Below are positions 41,614-51,183 of a stretch of DNA of 64,000 nucleotides, piece after piece. This DNA is from Pseudolabrys sp. FHR47. Its GTDB lineage: Bacteria > Pseudomonadota > Alphaproteobacteria > Rhizobiales > Xanthobacteraceae. Positions within the stretch are counted from its first letter, which is position 1; every line of letters begins with the position of its first letter. Below the pieces are notes generated by a model. It saw nothing but the letters and a program-made list of their open reading frames with translations, made no database searches and was not told the DNA's origin. The DNA is taken from positions 4,219,001 through 4,283,000 of the forward strand of contig NZ_CP039740.1 of NCBI RefSeq assembly GCF_005153485.1. Direction: 5' to 3'. The position numbers were made by a program, and so were the translations under genes.

Positions 41614-43892
41614 GTCACGCTCGTTTCTTCAGGCGATCCAACTTCCGTTCGTCCTCGCGAAAGCGGGGGCACAGACTCTGGATTCCCGCTTGCGCGGGAA
41701 TGAACGGAGTTTTTGTCCGCTGCCGCGCCGGCATCCTTCGCATTCGCACGCAGCGCATTCAGCGTCACCAGCAGCGACGAACCGGACATCGCCGCCGCCG
41801 CAATCAACGGCGTCACCAGACCAGCGATAGCGACCGGCACGGCAATGGCATTGTAGATCACGGCGAGCCACAGGTTCTGCACCATCAGGTGGCGCGCGCG
41901 CCGCGAAATCGTGATGGCGTCGAGCACGGCCACCAGCCGCTCGCCGAGGAACACGGCGTCGGCATGCGCCTGCGTGACGTCGGCGGCCGAGATCGGTGAC
42001 AGCGAGACATGCGCAGCCGCGAGCGACGGCGCGTCGTTGAGGCCGTCGCCGACCATCAGCACGCGACGGCCGCGCTGCTTGAGCGCATCGATGAAAGCGA
42101 TCTTTTCCGCGGGATCGACGCCGCCCATCCATTGCGGAATGCCGAGCGCTTCAGCCACCGGCGCCACCGCTTCCCTGCGGTCGCCGGACAGGATGTGCAG
42201 GTCGAAGCCGAGATCGCACAGCGCCTGCACGGTCTCGATGGCGTCAGGCCGCAGACTTTGCGCGATCGCGAACGCCGCGGTGCGGTCGCCATGGCGGAAA
42301 TAGATTTGGGAGACCCCCTCTCCGTTCGTCCCCGAAGAAACCTGGCAGAAGCCCGCACTACCCAATCGCATTTCGACGCCGTCAACGATGGCGTGCACGC
42401 CCTGCCCCGGCTCCTCCACCGCGCCATCGAACGGCGTGGTGCTCGTCGCCTCCTTGGCCAGCGCCATGGCCAGCGGATGCCGGCTCGATTGCGCCAGCCG
42501 CGACGCTGCCTGCATGACACCGGCATCGATGTCGGTATCATTGACGACGCGCGGCTCCGGCAAAGTCAGCGTGCCCGTTTTGTCGAACACGATGGTGTCG
42601 GCTTCGGCGAGGCGCTCGATGGCATCGCCGGCATTCAGGATGATGCCGCGCCGGAACAGCGCGCCGGAAGCAACGACCTGCACCGCCGGAATGGCCAGCG
42701 CCAGTGCGCAGGGACAGGTGATGATCAACACCGCGATGGCGATCAGGATCGAGTCGTGCGCCGACGCGCCAAAGAGCCACCAGCCGAGGAAGGTCAGCGC
42801 GGCGGTGAGATGCACCACCGGCGAATAGATGCGCGCCGCCTCGTCGGCGAGACGCCGCGTGCGCGACTTGGCGCTGGCGGCCTTGTCCAGCAGCTTCTCG
42901 ATCTCGTCGAGCAACGAATTGCCGCCGCCGGCGGTGACCCGCATGGTCAGCGTGCCGGTGAAGTTGAGGCTGCCGGCATAGACCTTGGCGCCGGCCTTGA
43001 TGGCGCGGCGCGCGGTCTCGCCGGTGATCAGGCTTTCGTCGATCTCGGACGTGCCGTTGATCACCTCGCCGTCCGCAGGCACGCGCTCGCCCGGCTTGAC
43101 CAGAATGCGATCACCGGCGCGCAGCGACCCCGCCAGCACATTGACCAGCTCGCCATCGACGAAGCGATGCGCGGTGTCGGCCCGCAACGCGGCGAGATTA
43201 CCGGCGGTGGCACGCGTGCGCCGGCGCATCGCATGCTCGAGCGCACGGCCGACCAGCAAGAAGAACAGCAGCATCAGCGCCGAGTCGAAGTAAGCGTGCT
43301 CGGCGTGATTGGCGGTCTCAACCACCGACATGCCGAGCGCCAGAATGACGCCGAGCGAAATCGGCACGTTCATGTTGAGCGTGCCGGCGCGCAGCGCCGC
43401 CCATGCGCTGGTGAAGAACGGCTGGCCCGCATAGGCCGCCGCTGGCAGCGCAATCAGCGCCGAAGCCCAGTGGAAGAAATCGCGCGTTTCGGGCGTGATG
43501 TCGGTGACATTGCCCGACCACACCGACACCGACAGCAGCATCACATTCATTGCGGCGAAGCCGGCCACCGCGAGACAGCGCGTCAGCCGGCGCGTCTCGG
43601 CCGCTTCTTCTTCTTCGGCGCGCAGCGGCACGAAGGGATGGCCGCGATAGCCGCTGGAGCGCAGGGCATCGAAGATGCGCGCCGGTTCGTCGAGCGCATC
43701 GGACCAGGCGACATGCAGACGGCGGTTGGTGTAGTTGACCCGCGCCTCGGTGACGCCGGGCAAATTCTTCATCGCATGCTCAATACGCGCAATGCATGCA
43801 CCGCATGTGATACCCTCCACGGCTACATCCATGCCATGGGTGCCGTCGGCTTCCGGCTTGACGTAAGGCGAGACGTCGAGGGTTTCGGTCAT
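41610..43892 (-). CDS. ccoI: Copper-transporting P-type ATPase CcoI (FixI) for cbb3 oxidase assembly
   Basis: 760-residue P1B ATPase. N-terminal metal-binding GITCGACIARIE (Cys30, Cys33), intramembrane CPC in ITCPCALALAIPAVQ, phosphorylation site VFDKTGTLTL, and GDGLNDAPSLAAAHVSLS. It loads copper for the CuB site of CcoN. It lies 11 bases after fixH and overlaps fixS. Oddity: the last 30 or so residues (HSRASGNPESVPPLSRGR...) are encoded by a family C palindromic repeat inserted at the 3' end, so the tail is not conserved protein. Confidence 0.95.
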   Translation of the reverse strand: MTETLDVSPYVKPEADGTHGMDVAVEGITCGACIARIEHAMKNLPGVTEARVNYTNRRLHVAWSDALDEPARIFDALRSSGYRGHPFVPLRAEEEEAAETRRLTRCLAVAGFAAMNVMLLSVSVWSGNVTDITPETRDFFHWASALIALPAAAYAGQPFFTSAWAALRAGTLNMNVPISLGVILALGMSVVETANHAEHAYFDSALMLLFFLLVGRALEHAMRRRTRATAGNLAALRADTAHRFVDGELVNVLAGSLRAGDRILVKPGERVPADGEVINGTSEIDESLITGETARRAIKAGAKVYAGSLNFTGTLTMRVTAGGGNSLLDEIEKLLDKAASAKSRTRRLADEAARIYSPVVHLTAALTFLGWWLFGASAHDSILIAIAVLIITCPCALALAIPAVQVVASGALFRRGIILNAGDAIERLAEADTIVFDKTGTLTLPEPRVVNDTDIDAGVMQAASRLAQSSRHPLAMALAKEATSTTPFDGAVEEPGQGVHAIVDGVEMRLGSAGFCQVSSGTNGEGVSQIYFRHGDRTAAFAIAQSLRPDAIETVQALCDLGFDLHILSGDRREAVAPVAEALGIPQWMGGVDPAEKIAFIDALKQRGRRVLMVGDGLNDAPSLAAAHVSLSPISAADVTQAHADAVFLGERLVAVLDAITISRRARHLMVQNLWLAVIYNAIAVPVAIAGLVTPLIAAAAMSGSSLLVTLNALRANAKDAGAAADKNSVHSRASGNPESVPPLSRGRTEVGSPEETSVT
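41645..41707. repeat. Family C palindromic repeat inside the 3' end of fixI
   Basis: The arms CCGTTCGTCCTCGCGAAAGC and GCTTGCGCGGGAATGAACGG are imperfect inverted copies matching the intergenic unit at 19412-19497. Here the unit lies within an open coding frame, 35 bases before the fixI stop. Confidence 0.8.
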
Positions 43893-43903
43893 ATGCGGCT
43901 CGC

Positions 43904-44404
43904 CTACTTCAACGTCACCCGGCTGCGCGAGCGGAACACGCGCTCGCCGTCACGCTCGAGGTCGATGACCAGTTCCCATTGTCCGGCGGGCGCTGTCGCG
44001 ACGCCATGAAACTGCCCGGCGCCGATGAGGCTGAGCGGCACGTCGTGATCGCGCCGCGCATCGGCCGGGTGTTCGAGATGCGCCACGGCGGCAAGACCCG
44101 TGACCGGCTCGCCCTTGGCGTCACGCACCGCGATGTCGAGAACGGCCTCGCCGGCCTTGTCATGGATCAGCTTGCCGTCGACCCGCCAGTTGCGCGCCGA
44201 CTGCTTTTCAGCGGCGGCGATCTCCTGCTTGAACTGGAGCCCGGCCTTGTACGAACTCGAGGTCTGCACGCCGCCGAAGGTCGAGGTTGCCGCCTTCACC
44301 ATCACGGCGTTAACGCCCATGACCAGGGCAAAGAAGCCGATCAGCGAGAACAGGACGGTCCGGCCCGTCACTTCGCGCGGCTTGGTGTCGTGCGGCTGTG
44401 CCAT
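43904..44404 (-). CDS. fixH: FixH family protein (cbb3 oxidase assembly)
   Basis: 166 residues with a single N-terminal membrane helix (RTVLFSLIGFFALVMGVNAVMVKAA) and a periplasmic beta-rich domain ending GQWELVIDLERDGERVFRSR. The NAVMVKAATSTFGGVQT stretch after the helix is typical for FixH. It sits between fixG (2 bases apart, start immediately after fixG stop) and fixI, the standard fixGHIS order. Its role is in copper delivery/maturation of the oxidase. Confidence 0.93.
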   Translation of the reverse strand: MAQPHDTKPREVTGRTVLFSLIGFFALVMGVNAVMVKAATSTFGGVQTSSSYKAGLQFKQEIAAAEKQSARNWRVDGKLIHDKAGEAVLDIAVRDAKGEPVTGLAAVAHLEHPADARRDHDVPLSLIGAGQFHGVATAPAGQWELVIDLERDGERVFRSRSRVTLK

Positions 44405-44405
44405 G

Positions 44406-45920
44406 TTATCTCCTCTCAGGACCGAAGAAGTGATCGCGCACCTGCGCCACGGCGCCGGAGTCGATATCGATCAGGCTGAACAGAATCGATGTCGAGGCCG
44501 CCGGCGGCGTCTGGCTGTAATCGGTGACCAGCACGCGCACTTCCTTGGTCTGGTCCGGGCCGACCGAGACGAGCTGCCGGCCGTCGGCGCGCGGCGGCAG
44601 GCCGACATAGTCGATCAGCGTTGACGGCAGGCCCTCCACGGCGACGATGAAGTCGCGCGATTTGAGCTGCTTATTGACGATGCGGATGGTGTAGCCGTTG
44701 CGCAATGAGCCGTCCGACAGCCGCACGAACATCGGGTTGCGGTCGTGGATGACGCTGATGCCTTCCGAGCCGCGCGTCGCCAGCGCATAAAGCATGACGC
44801 CGCCGGCAACGGCGATGATCGCAGCATAAAGCGACGTGCGCCAGCGGATCAGCCTGTACGTCGAAGGCTTGCCCTCCTGACGCGCCTTGATGTTGAGGTC
44901 GGTGTCATAGGCGATCAGACGTGTCGGACGGCCGAGCTTGGCCATGATATTGTCGCAGGCGTCGATGCACAGCCCGCACTGGATGCAGCCGAGCTGCGAG
45001 CCCTGGCGAATGTCGATGCCAGTCGGGCAGACATGCACGCATTGCAGGCAGTCGACGCAATCGCCGGCGCGCTCGCCGTGCGCCTTCATCTGCTCGGCCT
45101 TCTTGGCCGACATGCGCGGCTCGCCGCGATCGTAACGATAGGTGACGTTCAGCGCATATTCGTCGGTCAGCGCCGCCTGAATGCGCGGCCACGGGCACAT
45201 ATAGAGGCAGACCTGCTCGCGCATGTGGCCGGCAAGCGCATAGGTCGTGAAGGTGAGAATGCCGATCCAGGCATAGGCCACGAACGGCGCATTGCCCGTG
45301 GCAAGATCCTTCACCAAAGTCGGGGCATCGGCAAAATAAAGAACCCAGGCGCCGCCGGTCCACCACGCCACCATCAACCACAGGAAATGCTTAGCGCCCT
45401 TGCGCGCGTAGGTCTCGAGCGTCCACGGCTGCGACTCGCGCTTCATGTGCTCGCGGCGATCGCCCTCGGTGAAGCGCTCGATCGCCATGTAGAGATCGGT
45501 CCACACCGTCTGCGGGCACAGATAGCCACACCAAACGCGGCCGGCGAGCGCATTCATCAGGAACAGGCCGATGGCGGCGAGGATCAGGAGACCGGTGAGG
45601 TAGTAGACCTCCTGCGGCCACAGTTCGATGAAGAAGAAATAGAAGCGGCGGTTCGGGAAATCGATCAGCACCGCCTGCGACGGCGCGTTCGGCCCGCGAT
45701 CCCAGCGCACGAAGGGCAGCAGATAATAGATGCCCAGGGTGATGAGCAGCACCGCCCATTTGATGCGGCGGAAGGTGCCATGCACGCTCTGCGGATAGAT
45801 TTTGCGGCGCGCGGCGTAGAGCGGAATGTCGTCGATATCGTCATCGGCCGACGGTGGCGATGGCGGAGGGGCCGCGGCCTTGACCTCGGATTGCCGCACC
45901 AGTTCTTCAAGTTGTGTCAT
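44406..45920 (-). CDS. ccoG: cbb3 oxidase accessory protein CcoG (FixG/RdxA), iron-sulphur membrane protein
   Basis: 504 residues. Several membrane helices (WAVLLITLGIYYLLPFVRW onward), a CxxxC site in WCGYLCPQTVWTD, then two [4Fe-4S] ferredoxin motifs, CVDCLQCVHVCPTGIDIRQG and CIQCGLCIDACDN, and a C-terminal periplasmic Ig-like domain. The family reduces copper for CcoI-dependent assembly. A perfect FixK/FNR box (45975-45988) lies 55 bases upstream and a terminator separates it from fixP, so fixGHIS is a separate transcription unit. Confidence 0.95.
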   Translation of the reverse strand: MTQLEELVRQSEVKAAAPPPSPPSADDDIDDIPLYAARRKIYPQSVHGTFRRIKWAVLLITLGIYYLLPFVRWDRGPNAPSQAVLIDFPNRRFYFFFIELWPQEVYYLTGLLILAAIGLFLMNALAGRVWCGYLCPQTVWTDLYMAIERFTEGDRREHMKRESQPWTLETYARKGAKHFLWLMVAWWTGGAWVLYFADAPTLVKDLATGNAPFVAYAWIGILTFTTYALAGHMREQVCLYMCPWPRIQAALTDEYALNVTYRYDRGEPRMSAKKAEQMKAHGERAGDCVDCLQCVHVCPTGIDIRQGSQLGCIQCGLCIDACDNIMAKLGRPTRLIAYDTDLNIKARQEGKPSTYRLIRWRTSLYAAIIAVAGGVMLYALATRGSEGISVIHDRNPMFVRLSDGSLRNGYTIRIVNKQLKSRDFIVAVEGLPSTLIDYVGLPPRADGRQLVSVGPDQTKEVRVLVTDYSQTPPAASTSILFSLIDIDSGAVAQVRDHFFGPERR

Positions 45921-45974
45921 GATCGCTTCCGCCGGAATTACGCGGCAAATCTAGACTCGCCGTAATCTGGCACC

Positions 45975-45988
45975 TTGATCTGCCTCAA
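45975..45988 (-). promoter_or_regulatory. FixK/FNR box before fixG
   Basis: TTGATCTGCCTCAA, a perfect TTGA-N6-TCAA site. Its centre is about 61 bases upstream of the fixG ATG, compatible with a class II activator site near -41 of a promoter. Confidence 0.8.
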
Positions 45989-45990
45989 GC

Positions 45991-46018
45991 AAAAATCCCG
46001 GCCGAGCGGCCGGGATTT
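45991..46018 (-). terminator. Rho-independent terminator of fixNOQP
   Basis: On the minus strand, AAAATCCCGGCC / GGCCGGGATTTT forms a 12-bp stem around a 4-base loop and ends in TTTTT. It follows the fixP stop by about 40 bases and directly precedes the FixK box of fixG. Confidence 0.88.
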
Positions 46019-46056
46019 TCCTTTGTTGTCAGTACCTTGTCAGAGCTAGTGACTGG

Positions 46057-46929
46057 CTACTTCTCGCCGCCGCCGAAACCATAGACATAGACGGCCAGCG
46101 CCTTGATCACCGGCTCGGAAAGGCGGCCTTCCCAGACCGGCATGACGCCGCCGCGGCCGTTCTGAAGGCCCTGCACGATGGTCGCCTTGTCGGAGCCGTA
46201 GAGCCAGATCTTGTCGGTCAGGTTCGGGGCGCCAACCTCGCGGTTACCCTTGCCGGCGTCGCCGTGGCAGACCGCGCAGTTGTCGGCAAAGACCTTCTGA
46301 CCGGCCTTGAGATCGGCGCCGGCTTCGGTCGGCAGACCCGACAGCGAGCGCGCATAGTCGGCGACGTTCGACATTTCGGCGGGCTTCAGCACGTCCTTGA
46401 AGGGCGGCATGTTGCCCTGCCGGCCGCTGTCGTGACCGCCGCGGATGCCGAAGCGGATGGTCTGCTCGATATCCGCGAGCTTGCCGCCCCACAGCCAGTC
46501 GTCGTCATTGAGGTTGGGATAGCCCTTGGCGCCGCCGCCGCCGGCGCCGTGGCACGGCGCGCAGTTGTCGGCGAAGGCAACGCGTCCTTGCGCCCGCGCG
46601 AAGTCGATCAGTTGCGGGCTGGCGGCGATGTCGGCCGTCGAGGCCGACGCCAGTTGCTGCATCATCGGCCCGCGCATCGCGTGCAGGGCGGTGATGTCCT
46701 CGACCACGGCGGCGCGCGAGTTGTAGCCGAACATGCCCTTGGTCGCGTCGCTCACCAGCGGCCAGGCCGGGTAGACGACCCAATAGCCGATCGACCAGAT
46801 GATGGTGAGGTAGAAGGTCCACAGCCACCACCGCGGCAGCGGCGTATTGAGCTCACGCAACCCATCCCATTCATGACCGGTGGTCGCGGTACCGGTCAGG
46901 GCGTCGATCTGTTTGTGTTCCTCAGCCAC
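46057..46929 (-). CDS. ccoP: cbb3-type cytochrome c oxidase subunit III, dihaem cytochrome c CcoP (FixP)
   Basis: 290 residues. N-terminal membrane helix (PRWWLWTFYLTIIWSIGYWVVY), then two cytochrome c domains with haem sites CAPCH (Cys123-His127) and CAVCH (Cys218-His222), and Met ligand candidates in GNMPPF and GGVMPVW. The order and length are standard for CcoP. It passes electrons from the bc1 complex to CcoO/CcoN. The gene is 3 bases after fixQ. Confidence 0.96.
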   Translation of the reverse strand: MAEEHKQIDALTGTATTGHEWDGLRELNTPLPRWWLWTFYLTIIWSIGYWVVYPAWPLVSDATKGMFGYNSRAAVVEDITALHAMRGPMMQQLASASTADIAASPQLIDFARAQGRVAFADNCAPCHGAGGGGAKGYPNLNDDDWLWGGKLADIEQTIRFGIRGGHDSGRQGNMPPFKDVLKPAEMSNVADYARSLSGLPTEAGADLKAGQKVFADNCAVCHGDAGKGNREVGAPNLTDKIWLYGSDKATIVQGLQNGRGGVMPVWEGRLSEPVIKALAVYVYGFGGGEK

Positions 46930-46932
46930 GGC

Positions 46933-47088
46933 TCAGTCCTCCCGCAGCGGAATGCGCGCTGCTTCGTCGAATTGCTTCTTTCGCGATGGCCAGAAGGCGT
47001 AGACGACCACGGCGAGAAAGATCGCGGTGAAGTAGATGAGTCCCCAGGTCTGGGCGAACTCGGCGGCGGCTTTGTAGGTCGGATCCAT
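46933..47088 (-). CDS. ccoQ: cbb3-type cytochrome c oxidase subunit CcoQ (FixQ)
   Basis: 51 residues, too short to stand out by length alone. Sequence MDPTYKAAAEFAQTWGLIYF begins a single membrane helix followed by FAxWPSRKKQFDEAARIPL, the typical CcoQ tail with a basic stop-transfer and AAxxPL. It lies between fixO and fixP (18 and 3 bases). It stabilises the oxidase complex. Confidence 0.94.
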   Translation of the reverse strand: MDPTYKAAAEFAQTWGLIYFTAIFLAVVVYAFWPSRKKQFDEAARIPLRED

Positions 47089-47106
47089 ATCAATTCACCT
47101 TGACGG

Positions 47107-47841
47107 TCACCGGATATTGGCTTTGTCGTCGTACATCTTGAAGTCGACCGACGTGCCGAGCATCTGCAGATACGCAATCAGCGCATCGGCTTCGGTCACG
47201 CGGGCGGGATTGCCGTCGAAGTCGCGTGCCAGCGCCTTGGGATAGCGCTTGACGAGATCGGCGGCGTCCGGGTTGTCGACCGTTGCCTGCACCTCGACAT
47301 CCTTGGTCGCGCTCTCGATCATCTCCGGCGTATAAGGAACGCCGAGCAGCGCCTGAACCTTCATGTCCTCGGCGACGTGCTTGAAGTCGAGATCGGCCTT
47401 GGCGAGGAAGCTGTAGGCCGGCATCACCGAGCCTGGCACCACCGCGCGCGGATCGGCCAGATGGTCGCGGTGCCAGTCGTCGGAGTACTTGCCACCAACG
47501 CGAGCGAGATCGGGACCGGTGCGCTTCGAGCCCCATTGGAACGGGCGGTCATACATGCTCTCGGCCGCCAGCGAGTAGTGGCCGTAGCGTTCGACCTCGT
47601 CGCGCAGCGGACGGATCATCTGCGAGTGGCAAAGGTAGCAGCCCTCGCGGACGTAGATGTTGCGGCCGGCGAGTTCGAGCGGCGTATAGGGCCGCACGCC
47701 CGCGACCTTCTCGATCGTATTCTTGAGATAGAACAGCGGCACGATCTCGACCAGACCGCCGACGGCTATCACCAAGAGAATGCCGATAACGAGAACGATG
47801 GAGTTCTTCTCGAAGATGGCGTGTTTTTGCCAAAGTGACAT
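47107..47841 (-). CDS. ccoO: cbb3-type cytochrome c oxidase subunit II, monohaem cytochrome c CcoO (FixO)
   Basis: 244 residues. One N-terminal helix ([23 protein letters not shown]), haem c site [22 protein letters not shown], and the conserved [25 protein letters not shown], with a Met ligand region VMPAYSFL. These are hallmarks of CcoO. It starts 12 bases after the fixN stop within fixNOQP. Confidence 0.96.
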   Translation of the reverse strand: MSLWQKHAIFEKNSIVLVIGILLVIAVGGLVEIVPLFYLKNTIEKVAGVRPYTPLELAGRNIYVREGCYLCHSQMIRPLRDEVERYGHYSLAAESMYDRPFQWGSKRTGPDLARVGGKYSDDWHRDHLADPRAVVPGSVMPAYSFLAKADLDFKHVAEDMKVQALLGVPYTPEMIESATKDVEVQATVDNPDAADLVKRYPKALARDFDGNPARVTEADALIAYLQMLGTSVDFKMYDDKANIR

Positions 47842-47853
47842 TGTCGTCCCCGT

Positions 47854-49506
47854 TTATTCGGCAGGCTGGAGCCGGATTTCGGCTTCACCGGCGACGGCTT
47901 TGGAGTTCACCGTCATCCAGAGATTGAAGACCATGATCAGAGCGCCGCTGAGGAACAGGAGTCCGCCGAGCGCACGGATCACATAGAAGGGATGCATGGC
48001 CTCGACCGTTTCCACGAAGGAGTATTCGAGGAAGCCGAGCGAGGTGTAGGCGCGCCACATCAGACCCTGCAGGATGCCCGACACCCACATCGCGGTGATG
48101 TAGAGCACGATGCCGATGGTCGAGATCCAGAAGTGCCAGTTGACGAGCTTGAGCGAGTAGAGCTTGCGGTTCCACAGCCACGGCACGAGGCAGTAGATGG
48201 CGCCGAAGGAGATGTAGGCGACCCATCCGAGCGCGCCGGAGTGGACGTGGCCGATGGTCCAGTCGGTGTAGTGCGACAGCGAGTTCACCACCTTCACCGA
48301 CATCATCGGACCTTCGAAGGTCGACATGCCGTAGAAGGCGACCGACACCACCATCATGCGCAAGACCGGATCGGTACGCAGTTTGTCCCAGGCACCCGAC
48401 AGCGTCATGATGCCGTTGATCATGCCGCCCCAGGAGGGCATCCACAGCATGATCGAGAAGGTCATGCCGAGCGTCTGCGCCCAGTCCGGCAACGCCGTGT
48501 AGTGCAGGTGATGCGGGCCCGCCCAGATGTAGAGGAAGATCAGCGCCCAGAAGTGGATGATCGACAGCCGGTAGGAATAGACCGGACGATCGGCCCGCTT
48601 CGGGATGAAGTAGTACATGATGGCGAGGAAGCCGGCGGTGAGGAAGAAACCGACCGCGTTATGGCCGTACCACCATTGCACCATCGCATCCTGCACGCCC
48701 GACCACACGATGTAGGACTTGGGCGAGAACAGAGAAACCGGCACTGTCGCATTGTTGCCGAGGTGCAGGACCGCGATGGTGACAATGAAGGCAAGGTAGA
48801 ACCAGTTGGCCACGTAGATATGCGGCTCGGACCGCCGCCAGATCGTGGCCAGGAACACCAGCAGATAGACGACCCAGACGACCGTCAGCCACAGGTCCGA
48901 GTACCATTCGGGTTCGGCGTATTCCTTGCCCTGCGTCACGCCGAGCAGATAGCCGGTGCCGGCAATGACGATAAAGAAGTTATAGCCGAGCACGACGAAC
49001 CACGGCGCCAGATCGCCGGCGAGTCGCGCGCGGCAGGTGCGCTGCACGACATAGAACGACGTCGCCAGAAGCACGTTGCCGCCGAAGGCGAAGATCACGG
49101 CGGAGGTGTGCAGCGGGCGCAAACGGCCGAAGCTGGTCCATGGCAAGTCGAGGTTCAGCGCCGGATAAGCGAGTTGCAGCGCGATCACGACGCCGACCAG
49201 GAAGCCGGCCACACCCCAGAACACGGCTGCGATGGTGGCGAATTTCACAGGACCCAAATTGTAGTTCGGGCGGCCATCGGCGGTGACCAGCGCGGGCCTT
49301 TCGGCCGGGCGATCGAAGTACCGATTCGCGATGGCAAAGACCGCCGCGATGCTCGCGGCCGTAAAGAGGTAGGCGTGGAATGCGTACTCAGGCGTATAGG
49401 CCTTGGCAGCGATCACGATCGACAGCAGCGCGAGGGCGGAAAATGCCAGCGCCAAGCCGCCTTCGCCGATCGTCATTCTTTTTTGGGGAGCGAGCGCGTT
49501 CGCCAT
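47854..49506 (-). CDS. ccoN: cbb3-type cytochrome c oxidase subunit I, catalytic subunit CcoN (FixN)
   Basis: 550-residue haem-copper oxidase core with many membrane helices. Haem and CuB ligands are visible: [17 protein letters not shown] (low-spin haem His), [19 protein letters not shown] (CuB His), [10 protein letters not shown] (two CuB His) and [11 protein letters not shown] (haem His). The high-affinity oxidase supports respiration at very low oxygen. It is the first gene of fixNOQP; a FixK box (49585-49598) is 79 bases upstream. A GGAGGTTCCG ribosome site is somewhat distant from the ATG. Confidence 0.97.
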   Translation of the reverse strand: MANALAPQKRMTIGEGGLALAFSALALLSIVIAAKAYTPEYAFHAYLFTAASIAAVFAIANRYFDRPAERPALVTADGRPNYNLGPVKFATIAAVFWGVAGFLVGVVIALQLAYPALNLDLPWTSFGRLRPLHTSAVIFAFGGNVLLATSFYVVQRTCRARLAGDLAPWFVVLGYNFFIVIAGTGYLLGVTQGKEYAEPEWYSDLWLTVVWVVYLLVFLATIWRRSEPHIYVANWFYLAFIVTIAVLHLGNNATVPVSLFSPKSYIVWSGVQDAMVQWWYGHNAVGFFLTAGFLAIMYYFIPKRADRPVYSYRLSIIHFWALIFLYIWAGPHHLHYTALPDWAQTLGMTFSIMLWMPSWGGMINGIMTLSGAWDKLRTDPVLRMMVVSVAFYGMSTFEGPMMSVKVVNSLSHYTDWTIGHVHSGALGWVAYISFGAIYCLVPWLWNRKLYSLKLVNWHFWISTIGIVLYITAMWVSGILQGLMWRAYTSLGFLEYSFVETVEAMHPFYVIRALGGLLFLSGALIMVFNLWMTVNSKAVAGEAEIRLQPAE

Positions 49507-49584
49507 GATGGAGGTTCCGTTGAATGGCTGGCCGGAGGGAATGCTGGCCGCGACGGAATATCCGGGACCGGCGCGCCGGTAGCC

Positions 49585-49598
49585 TTGATGAATGTCAA
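49585..49598 (-). promoter_or_regulatory. FixK/FNR box before fixN
   Basis: TTGATGAATGTCAA, a perfect TTGA-N6-TCAA site about 85 bases (centre) upstream of the fixN ATG. Confidence 0.82.
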
Positions 49599-49609
49599 AC
49601 TGGGCTGCG

Positions 49610-50165
49610 TGTAAATTCCGGTATCAGGGCGAGACGCCACGAGAGGGCTTCGTCACGCCGGCGGCCGACCCTCGCGACTTAAAGTAGCGCTGGTCCCGAG
49701 GAGCTATTGTGCGAAGTCCGCACCGGCTATCGCAGGCGCGATGGCGGCCGCCACCGTCGAATCAATTTACTTGCTTTGGGGTTTGACTAAGGAAGATCGG
49801 CTGCGAGCGCCGACCGCAGCGGGGCGCTACGACTTAAGTCAGCCCTGCTGCGCCACCCGCAGAATATCACCGCGCGCGGAAGGCGATGGCCCGACCGAGT
49901 TCGACCCACTCGATTGTCTTCCATCTATCCCGCTTAGGCAGCCGTGGACGACCACGGCGTTGAGGTCGGGCGGAGGCCATGGCGGTCGAGCCCCCCACCA
50001 TCGCGCGAGCGCTCGAATCGACCTGCGCCATTTTGGTCCATAAGCGCTGGGAATGACCAATTGGCCGGTATCTCGTGCGTTACAGGAAATCGAAGTGGGT
50101 CATATTCGCGGTATCGCATCGCTGAGACTGTGGCACCGATGCAACCAGAACACACTTCCGGTTTT
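49610..50165. other. Intergenic stretch between fixN and ompW with no recognisable gene
   Basis: About 550 bases between divergent promoters. Short open frames exist on both strands but have no family-like sequence, ribosome site or neighbour support, and codon choice looks random. It may contain a decayed gene, or a long untranslated leader of either neighbour. No member of the repeat families is present. Confidence 0.55.
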
Positions 50166-50168
50166 TGT

Positions 50169-50182
50169 TTGATCTTGATCAA
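50169..50182 (+). promoter_or_regulatory. FixK/FNR box before ompW
   Basis: TTGATCTTGATCAA, a perfect TTGA-N6-TCAA site; the right half also reads TTGATCAA. The centre is about 97 bases upstream of the ATG at 50273. Confidence 0.8.
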
Positions 50183-50272
50183 TTTTACCGGGGTCGACGA
50201 TGGCTTGAGTGGTAGCGATCAATGGTGATCGCGGCATTCGCGCCGCACAATTTCCGGGTTAGGGGGTCAAAT

Positions 50273-50977
50273 ATGACGTTAGGTAAACTTACGCCAGCAC
50301 TCGTCGCGGCGTTCATCGGTTTCACGGGCGCGTCCGCCGTTGCTGCCGATCTGCCGGCCAAGCCGGTCTACAAGGCGCCGGTCGCCGATATGTTCAATCC
50401 GTGGATGATTCGCTTGCGCGGGCTGGGTGTCGTGACCCGCAACTCGGGTCACGTCGATCAGGTCGCCGGATCGGGGCTGACCACGACCGACACGATCGTG
50501 CCGGAACTCGATATCACCTACTTCTTCACCCGCAACATCGCCGCCGAACTCATCCTCGGCGTCACCAAGCATCACGTGACCGGCACCGGCGCCGCCGCCA
50601 CCAACGGTCTCGATGTCGGCAAGGCCTGGCTGCTGCCTCCGACCCTGACGCTGCAATATCACTTCACCAACTTCGGCGCCTTCAAGCCCTATATCGGCGC
50701 CGGCGTGAACTACACCGTGTTCTTCAGCCAGACCGCCGGCAACACGGCCAACGGCGCGGGCGTCATCGTCACGCGCAGCCATCTGCACAACACCTGGTCG
50801 CCTGCGCTGCAGATCGGTTTCGACTACATGATCGACAGGCACTGGGGCATCAACGTCGACGTCAAGAAGCTCTGGCTGCGTCCGAACTGGGACGGCGACA
50901 GCAACGTTGGCGCGCTCACCGGCAAGGTCAATCTCGACCCGTGGCTGATCGGCGCCGGCGTGACGTACAAGTTCTGA
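50273..50977 (+). CDS. OmpW family outer membrane protein
   Basis: 234 residues with signal peptide (MTLGKLTPALVAAFIGFTGA...AVAA). The beta-barrel pattern follows OmpW: FMIRLRG-type first strand (WMIRLRGLGVV), ELDITYFFTRNIAAELILG, PPTLTLQYHF, GAFKPYIGAGVNYTVFF, GFDYMIDRHWGINVDVKKLW, and the C-terminal YKF for outer-membrane insertion. The ATG at 50273 starts the signal peptide; ATG at 50222 is unlikely. OmpW is FNR-regulated in E. coli (known), and here a FixK box lies upstream. A strong terminator follows. Confidence 0.92.
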   Translation: MTLGKLTPALVAAFIGFTGASAVAADLPAKPVYKAPVADMFNPWMIRLRGLGVVTRNSGHVDQVAGSGLTTTDTIVPELDITYFFTRNIAAELILGVTKHHVTGTGAAATNGLDVGKAWLLPPTLTLQYHFTNFGAFKPYIGAGVNYTVFFSQTAGNTANGAGVIVTRSHLHNTWSPALQIGFDYMIDRHWGINVDVKKLWLRPNWDGDSNVGALTGKVNLDPWLIGAGVTYKF

Positions 50978-51034
50978 GAATAACGGATTACAAGAATCGA
51001 GCGGGGCGTCCTCCCCACCCGATGTTGACTGACA

Positions 51035-51061
51035 AGCCCCGGCCTCGGCCGGGGCTTTTTT
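51035..51061 (+). terminator. Rho-independent terminator after ompW
   Basis: AGCCCCGGCC / GGCCGGGGCT, a 10-bp stem with a 2-base loop followed by TTTTTT, starting 57 bases after the ompW stop. Confidence 0.9.
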
Positions 51062-51076
51062 CTGTGTTGTGACTAC

Positions 51077-51183
51077 GACTAGAGCCTTTCCGGCTTTGAC
51101 AGAATCAAAGCCGGGGCTCTAGCTTCTTTTCAGACGCGTTTTCTTCACGCGAACCGGTTTCCACTTCGCTCGAAAACGCTCTA
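51077..51183. repeat. Palindromic repeat, family D, abutting the Spy-like gene
   Basis: CTAGAGCCTTTCCGGCTTTGA pairs with TCAAAGCCGGGGCTCTAG, and GCGTTTTCTTCACGCGAACCGG is followed by its counterpart CCACTTCGCTCGAAAACGCTCTAG. The final CTAG provides the TAG stop of the minus-strand Spy-like gene. This type of unit is common between genes in rhizobial genomes (from memory, unchecked). Confidence 0.75.
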
